Assembly: GCA_947095535.1 (NCBI GenBank)
Contig: OX352772.1
Coordinates: 182,522,240-182,586,239, forward strand
Source: Poecilobothrus nobilitatus
Lineage: Eukaryota; Arthropoda; Insecta; Diptera; Dolichopodidae
Direction: 5' to 3'
Length of the DNA: 64,000 bases
The stretch's first letter is position 1, and the number at the start of each line of letters is the position of its first letter. The position numbers and the translations under genes are program-made. This document shows positions 58,066 through 64,000 of this stretch, piece after piece. The notes under the pieces are model-generated. The model was not told the origin of the DNA and made no database searches. It saw only the letters and a list, made by a program, of their open reading frames with translations.

Positions 58066-58082
58066 AAGTAAATCTTTAAAGT

Positions 58083-58490
58083 AAATTAAATATTAAAAGT
58101 GAATAAATAATTATTATCAAAGTATTGTACATATAAAGAAAATTTATAGGAAAAGTATTAAACATATTTACAAAGCAAGAATTTAATAAAATCAAAAACA
58201 ATTCAAATTAAATATTAAAAGTGAATAAATAATTATTATAAAAGTACTGTACATATAAAGAATTTTTATAGCAAAAGTATTAAACACATTTACAAAGTAA
58301 GAAAATTTTTAATAAAAGCAAAAACAATTCAAATTAAATATTAAAAGTGAATAAAAAATTATTATAAAAGTATTGTACATATAAAGAAAATTTATAGTAA
58401 AAGTATTAAACATATTTACAAAGCAAGAATTTAATAAAATAAAAAACAATTCAAATTAAATATTAAGAGTGAATAAATAATTATTATTGT
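58083..58490. repeat. Tandem repeat, 122-126-bp unit, about 3.3 copies
   Basis: Units start AAATTAAATATTAAAAGTGA at 58083, 58205, 58331 and (partial) 58453, and contain GTACATATAAAGAA and AAGTATTAAACA. They directly follow the broken gene at 56560-58065. Confidence 0.85.
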
Positions 58491-59035
58491 TTAAAATAAT
58501 TATTTTCTTATTTTTATTATATACTAGTTTAATATTATTCTTATTACTATTCTTATTATTCTTTACATAAAACATTGCTTTTTTTAATTAGAAATCACTG
58601 AATCACTACACTATTTATTTATTTTTCAAATCTTTGTTTTATTTTTTACTAATTAGATTTTTTTTTTAATTTATTTTTAAAATCCGCGCGAATGTATGTT
58701 ACACGAAAATTCTCATTGTTTATAAGAAGAAGAAGATTGGCGGCCATTTAAAAAAAAATTCCATAATAAGCAGGCCTGTCAGTATATAGGTGATCTTTAG
58801 CGTCAACCGCTGTCTGGTTTTATAATTCTATATATTCTTAAATTATATTTAAAAGAACATTAATATATTTTAATAATAATAAAAATAATTAAATTTAATA
58901 AAAAATAAATAAAACAAAAATATAAAAGAAATTAAATTTAACAAATTAATAAAAGAAAAAAATAATAAAAACAACAAAACCAAAACAAAATAATTCCTTA
59001 ACTTAAGGTTTCAATTTATATTAAAATTCAATTTA
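58491..59035. other. AT-rich spacer, no gene seen
   Basis: A less AT-rich stretch with AAGAAGAAGAAGATTGGCGG near 58721-58742 is the only distinct feature. Confidence 0.4.
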
Positions 59036-59039
59036 TAGT

Positions 59040-60575
59040 TGTATTTAACATTAAAATTTAAAATTTTAATTCTTCATGGAAAAAATATATGGAAACTAAT
59101 TCCATTGCCCATTATAATACCTTTCTTGATATCTATAATAGATTTAAAATTCTATTTGATACTTTATATAAAAATTATATTAACAGAATTAAATCAAAAT
59201 TTTATTCCAATGCGCAACATTTTTTTAATTTTGTTAATTGTACACATAGGATTGATGGTCACCCATCGGCTTTGCGATACGAAGAAATAACATCAGATAA
59301 CTCGCACACTGTTTTCCAGTGTTTTTGAACCAAATCAGTCATATTTAGAAGACCTAGTTCCTCCATATCCTTCAAATTTTGACATTAAGACCATTTCAAT
59401 AGCGGACGATATCTTAACGCCTCATCTCCTAGTTCTAAAAGATAACTTCAGTTACAGCTCCGACGTAGATGTACCAATAGTGTTAAAATTCTATGCCATT
59501 TATATATAAAAATTAAAAAAAAACAAGTAGACATGGTATTTACTGCTATCAGTAAAGTGTTCGATCTAATTCGCTAATAAAATTATCCTTGAAAAACATA
59601 AACCAGTACGGTTTTCAAGTCATAGCGTTAAATTGTTATGGTCTTATTTATCATATAGGTCATACCAAGTCCTTTTGCAAATTCAGGAGTACCCTAAGAA
59701 AGCCATCTAAGATTTATATTTCGTTGTGTCGACCTATGACAGTCTCCTATGTTTATCCAATTTACATCTTCTTAGTTTTGCTGATGATACCAAAATCTCC
59801 AAAACTATAACTTTCACTCGCAATTGTGAGTTGTTGCAATATGCTCTTAATCAATTTGGTTCATGGTGCAGGAAAAACAATCTCGACATAAATTTTAGTA
59901 AATACCTAACTATAAGCTTTTCAAGGTTACGAGCTAGCTCAATCAATTATGATTACGTTTTAAATGACCAACCTTAAAGAACAGAACGTACTTTTGATTT
60001 GAGACTAGCAGTTTGAGATAGTAGATTAGTTGAGATAGTAAATTAGATTTCAATAGTCACTACAATTCCATAATAAATAAAGCTAACTCAACTCTTGAAT
60101 TTATTATGCGGTGGGTTGGTCAAAAGAGTTTTCTGATCCCTATATCACTAAGCAGCTTTTCTTTACTTATGCAAGACCTATTCTTGAATACTCAAGGCAA
60201 GTATGGTATCCATATCGTGATATAGACATTTAACTTATTGAATCACTCCAAAAAAGATTTCTTCATTTCGTTTTACGCAAACTTGCTTGGGCTAATCCTA
60301 TACGTCTTCCTCAATATGAAACTAGACTTTCTTTAATTAATTTAAACTCCCTGCAGTCACGCCGTCCAGTGCCGGATATAATATTCGCTCAGCAGATTGT
60401 TCGCTGTTATATCAACTCCCTTCTATTCGCGAAAAAATGGGGTATAGAAACAATCCAAATAATTTGAGATCGGTCGAGCTTTTTAATGTGTCACACCACT
60501 CTACAGCCTACAACAAATTTGGGAGTATTATGTGAGTATGTTAAAAGAGACTAAATCAAATCAAAGTGTGAGCTC
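59040..60575 (+). pseudogene. Decayed Jockey/CR1-type retrotransposon ORF2
   Basis: Plus strand, spread over all three frames. HYNTFLDIYNRFKILFDTLY and NYINRIKSKFYSNAQHFFNF (59089-59260) match the linker of the element at 1691-3516. Next come QVDMVFTAISKVFDLI (motif A, first aspartate not conserved, near 59526-59573), a YGFQVI segment (59605), a broken VP-motif near 59690, and HLLSFADDTKISKTITFTRN with WCRKNNLDINFSKYLTISFS (59764-59920). The thumb and tail (INKANSTLEF near 60073; LPQYETRLSLINLN near 60308; KFGSIM near 60517) follow. RT fingers are largely deleted near 59480-59520. It ends at a poly-T tract belonging to the next, oppositely oriented element. Inactive. Confidence 0.75.
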
Positions 60576-62158
60576 TTTTTTTTTTTTTTTTTATTTATTA
60601 TTAATTTCAGACAATTTACATAAAAAAAATTGTGTATAAGAAATTAAATTCTAAACTAAACCTAAATTAATACTAAAAACTAAAAGTTTATAAATCACAT
60701 TACAATTTTTTTTTTTGCTCTTGAACAATAGTTAATTTCTAAAGCTTTTTAAATATTTCTTAAGTCTATATTAAATATTTCTTAAATTTAAATTCATGTA
60801 AGTTTTGGCTGTGTTTTAGTTGGATAGGTAGAGTGTTAAACATCTTTATTGCGCTGCATTTTAATCCTTGTAGCTTCTTAGTTGTAGTTGCTTTGGGTAC
60901 CACAAGATGTCCTCTATATCTAGTGTTGTAGTTGTGCACATTATCTCTTGTTATAATTGTTAATGAAGATTTCATTTTCTTGTTTATTATTTTATACACA
61001 TATTTACATTTTTCGAAGTATATTAACTGGTTTATGTCGAGTTCATTTTAGTGATGTGAACTATCGAGTGATTTTGACTATCGATAGTTAGTAACTGAAT
61101 GATTTTAACTATCGAATGAATTTAGTAACTAAAAATAGTAATTACTATTTTTTGAACTACTTTTTTTTTCGATAGTTTGATAGTATGAATGATTTTTATA
61201 CTGAATAAATTTAGTAATAAAAAATAGTAATTACTATTTTTTAAACAACTTTTTTTTCGATAGTTTGATAGTATGAATGATTTTTATACTGAATAAATTT
61301 AGTAACAAAAATAGTAACTGAAAAATGAAAATAAAGTGTTAATAAATAAAAATAGCAATAACTATTTTTTCAGTTACTTTTTTTTCTGAGCGAATGAATT
61401 ACTAAAAATAGTAATTACTATTTTTTAGAAAACTATCGAATGAATGATTTTTTTTCAACTATCGAATAAACCGATAGTTTTTATTCGATAGTTCACATCA
61501 CTAGTTCATTTGTGGTTACATACAATTCCTTTCTACTCAATCTAGGGTTCAATTTGTATAATGTTTTTACGATTTTTTCATGATCATACCCATTTGATTT
61601 ACATGGAATTTTGTACTGTTACTCCAACTGCATATATTGTAACGAATTTTTGACAAGATGTACTCATTGTAAATTAATTTGGCGGCTTTGATTGGAACAC
61701 CACCTGCTCTTTTGATTGCCATTATGATCGGTATTATGCTTTTCTTTAATTGTTTTATATGTCCCATTTAAGATTTTCATCTATAGTCATTCCGAGATTC
61801 GAGATATTTCACATGTTGAACTCGTTCTACCGTGATCCCTCTTGTTTTTATTGTAATTTCATGATATCTTTTTCTAAGTGTTTTAAATACACAATATAAT
61901 ACGTCTTTTTGGGATTCATACAGAGACCATTAACGTCCAGCCAATCACCGTATACTTCCATGTCTTTATTTAGGTTATTTTCTAATTGATTTAAAGTCTT
62001 AGACTTACATACAAAATTTGTGTCATCTGCATAAATTGTTTACTTTGATACCAGGTTACACTTTGAAAGATTCATTACATATAATAAATAAAGAAGTGGG
62101 CCCAGTAACGATCCCTGTGGAACTCCAGTATTAATCACAGACTAAATAATACTAGTAT
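60576..62158 (-). pseudogene. 5'-truncated Jockey/CR1-type retrotransposon with a foldback insertion
   Basis: Minus strand. NTGVPQGSLLGPLLYLLYVM (about 62060-62130), TIYADDTNFVCKSKTLNQLE near 61990-62045, DWLDVNGLCMNPKKTYYIVF near 61885-61950, HVKYL then a frameshift, KQLKKSIIPIIMAIKRAGGV and SKIRYNICSWSNSTKF (61567-61767). After an inserted foldback element (61049-61503) come VYKIINKKMKSSLTIITRDN and HNYNTRYRGHLVVP (60766-60999). The tail ends in a T run (60576-60592 on the plus strand). YADDT is kept, but the RT fingers and motif A are absent: the element is cut at 62158, where the segmental duplication starts. Confidence 0.82.
61049..61503. mobile_element. hAT-type foldback/MITE element with 8-bp target duplication
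   Basis: Ends TAGTGATGTGAACTATCGA and inverted TCGATAGTTCACATCACTA (the right copy has one extra T near its inner end). GTTCATTT is present on both sides (61041-61048 and 61504-61511). The interior has an 88-bp direct repeat (CGATAGTTTGATAGTATGAA at 61170 and 61258) and several AATAGTAATTACTATT palindromes. No transposase. It is inserted in the retrotransposon at 60576-62158. Confidence 0.85.
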
Positions 62159-62160
62159 AA

Positions 62161-62800
62161 TAGCAGACTAAAGCATATTTATTACCAGAATGTAATGATC
62201 CACTGTTGAGACAATCAAAAAGTTTATCAAACACTAATACAAAATTTTTGCTACTACTTTAGTAACACTTTTTAAGCCAGACGTTTCTATTATTGTTCTA
62301 ATAGCGGCACTCACTGTTCTAATTATTTGTGTTGCTAATTTAACTCTATTTTTTCAAAAGTATTCGGATGTTGTCTGTATAATGTGGTATACATCTTAGT
62401 TGTTCTATTTATTTGAACATCTCATAATAACTTAGATAACTTTAAAGCTTATAATACCATCTGAGGTTTTTTAATTAATGTAATTCTAAGAGATTTAATT
62501 AGATGGGGAAAATCGAATATGCAAAAAATGTTTTATTATTATAATTAAAAAATGGTTTATCAGGTGTTATTTCTAACAACGAAAAAATACCAATATAATA
62601 AAAATAAATAAATAAAAATACAATATGGTTGTAATACCAATATCGAACAAGCTTATCAAATATTTTTAATAATTTCTAAAAGTGTTACAAGACGAATATC
62701 TGTATTCTATATTTTATATTCTGAAAATAAAATTTAAAAGTGTTACGAAAGGAAAATCTGTATAGAAATGTATGTATGTATGTATTTCCATACCTCAGTT
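62161..62800 (-). mobile_element. P-like relic, inverted, copy f (within the segmental duplication)
   Basis: The same transposase and flanking blocks as 48992-49631, at offset 13169. The 3' block of the P-like family present at 48550-48980 is missing because the duplication starts at 62158-62161. Confidence 0.75.
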
Positions 62801-64000
62801 ACAAAACAAATTCTCTTTCTTGTTTCTATTTACTAAATATTGTCATAACAATTAACTAATTTAACTCCAATTAACTAATGAAATTTAATTTTAGAAAATG
62901 CATACCAAGGAAAAGATTGGAACTGGATCTAGTTGTCATAGTATAAACAGTAACAAAGAGAATTTTCTTAAGAATAGCAGATTCATTTAATGGCCAAATT
63001 TTGAACTTTGTCATTTCTTATATCCAATTTATCCAACAAGCCACATTTATAACATTCCAAAAAACTAGTAAAGTTTTATTTTTGTATATAGTGTTAAATA
63101 CTTAACTGATGAACTATAACATTTCATTAATAAAATAATTAATCTATAATATAATATTTGATTAATATACAAAAAAAAATGTAAATTATTCTATTTAGAA
63201 CCCATTAATTTGCAAAAATTTAATATAATTTCCGGAATCCGCTTTGTTAATCTTTTTGTTGGAATATTAGCAATTTTTGAAAATTTCTTTCTAAAAAATG
63301 TATAACAATTTGTGTATCGTTAGTAATTTGTTGTTTAATCCTAAAACTAAACAAGTAAATGTAACAGTAAGTCGATGCAACCGACTTATTAATACCCTAC
63401 ACCTGAATAATTCGAATTAAATTAAAAATCCATAAGTTTTTTGGCAGCTGCTTGAACTTCTTCCCTTTTCTGTCTTATTCAACTCGAATTTCAGGAACGT
63501 AAAAGAGGCATCCTCTTGGGATATGCTTGACACCTTTGTAAAAAATTTAAGTTTCTATCTTTATTAATTTCGAAGATTGTTAGTCCTTGAGAGGTGTGTG
63601 GCAGGTACCCGAATTGCCACTCCAATTCATCGAATCCATCTCAGGAACATAAAGAAAACATGCCAGAACCCCAATGAACTAAATTTAAAGGTTCTACTTT
63701 TGTTGGTATTGGAGATATGCTCGTTGCTCTTGTGCTCCTCCGGAAATTTCCAAAATACGAATCCATGGTTCAAATTCTTTCAAATGTCAGTTTCCAATTT
63801 TACAGAAAAGGAAACATAACAGAACACCTTTGGACTAAAAATAAAAGTTCTATCTTTGTTGGTTGTGCAGATATACTCGTTTGCTCTGGGGCTCGTCCGG
63901 AAGTTTCCAAGATTCGAACCCATGGACTAAATCTTCACAAATTTCAGAAACATAAATCAAACATGAACGAACACCATTCTGCCTAATTTAAAGGTTATAT
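62161..64000. repeat. Segmental duplication, second copy (partner 48992-50831)
   Basis: Constant offset 13169, no net indels, about ten substitutions seen. It includes the 50199-type hairpin (63368-63388) and the start of the 147-bp array (from about 63552), and continues past the window end. Confidence 0.9.

Overview
This is a strongly AT-rich eukaryotic window made almost entirely of decayed, nested and duplicated transposable elements, with one recognisable host gene fragment. It looks like an insect, probably a dipteran. The evidence is 56-71 nt introns, Jockey/CR1-type and LOA/I-type non-LTR retrotransposons, a BEL/Pao LTR element primed by a tRNA-Tyr-like site, P-element/THAP9-type transposase relics and hAT-type foldback elements. 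The species assignment is inference. No bacterial-type operon, CRISPR array or tRNA gene was seen.

Layout. 1-3760: two non-LTR retrotransposon 3' halves on the + strand. 3780-5060: a P-like relic. 5156-5793: a foldback hAT-type element with a perfect 8-bp target duplication. 5501-15251: a tandem duplication of about 4.8 kb (unit A 5501-10271, unit B 10272-15251) carrying part of that foldback element, the left part of a P-like relic and a minus-strand non-LTR retrotransposon. 15850-16545: the right part of that P-like relic. 16845-17745: a MITE-like element with inverted ends. 17880-19745: a decayed + strand retrotransposon. 20321-20646: two coding exons of prefoldin subunit 4 on the minus strand. 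21491-25614: an LOA/I-type retrotransposon with RNase H.

26862-46480 is the most structured part. One P-like element is split between 27358 and 46270 by about 18.9 kb of BEL/Pao sequence. The BEL block reads, on the minus strand, truncated copy 2, shared LTR, copy 1, LTR. That is the order expected after recombination between LTRs. Each BEL copy was in turn hit by a non-LTR retrotransposon (31733-33561 in copy 1, 36974-41972 in copy 2), each with a 6-bp target duplication. A piece spanning one of these junctions was copied again to 47293-48212.

48550-51232 holds a minus-strand P-like relic and a tandem array with a 147-bp period. At least 1.84 kb of this (48992-50831) recurs without net indels at 62161-64000 and runs off the window. 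Between the two copies lie another retrotransposon fragment (51233-52023), AT-rich repeats, a second P-like family fragment (55758-55952), an intron-containing pseudogene of unassigned, probably transposon-derived, family (56560-58065), a 122-126-bp tandem repeat, a + strand retrotransposon and a minus-strand retrotransposon carrying a second hAT-type foldback element.

Nearly every coding unit carries stops, frameshifts or deletions. The genes do not form a pathway: the window is a record of successive insertion and duplication. The best leads are the shared-LTR BEL tandem nested in a P element, the 13.2-kb-spaced near-identical duplication with its 147-bp array, and the unassigned intron-containing gene.
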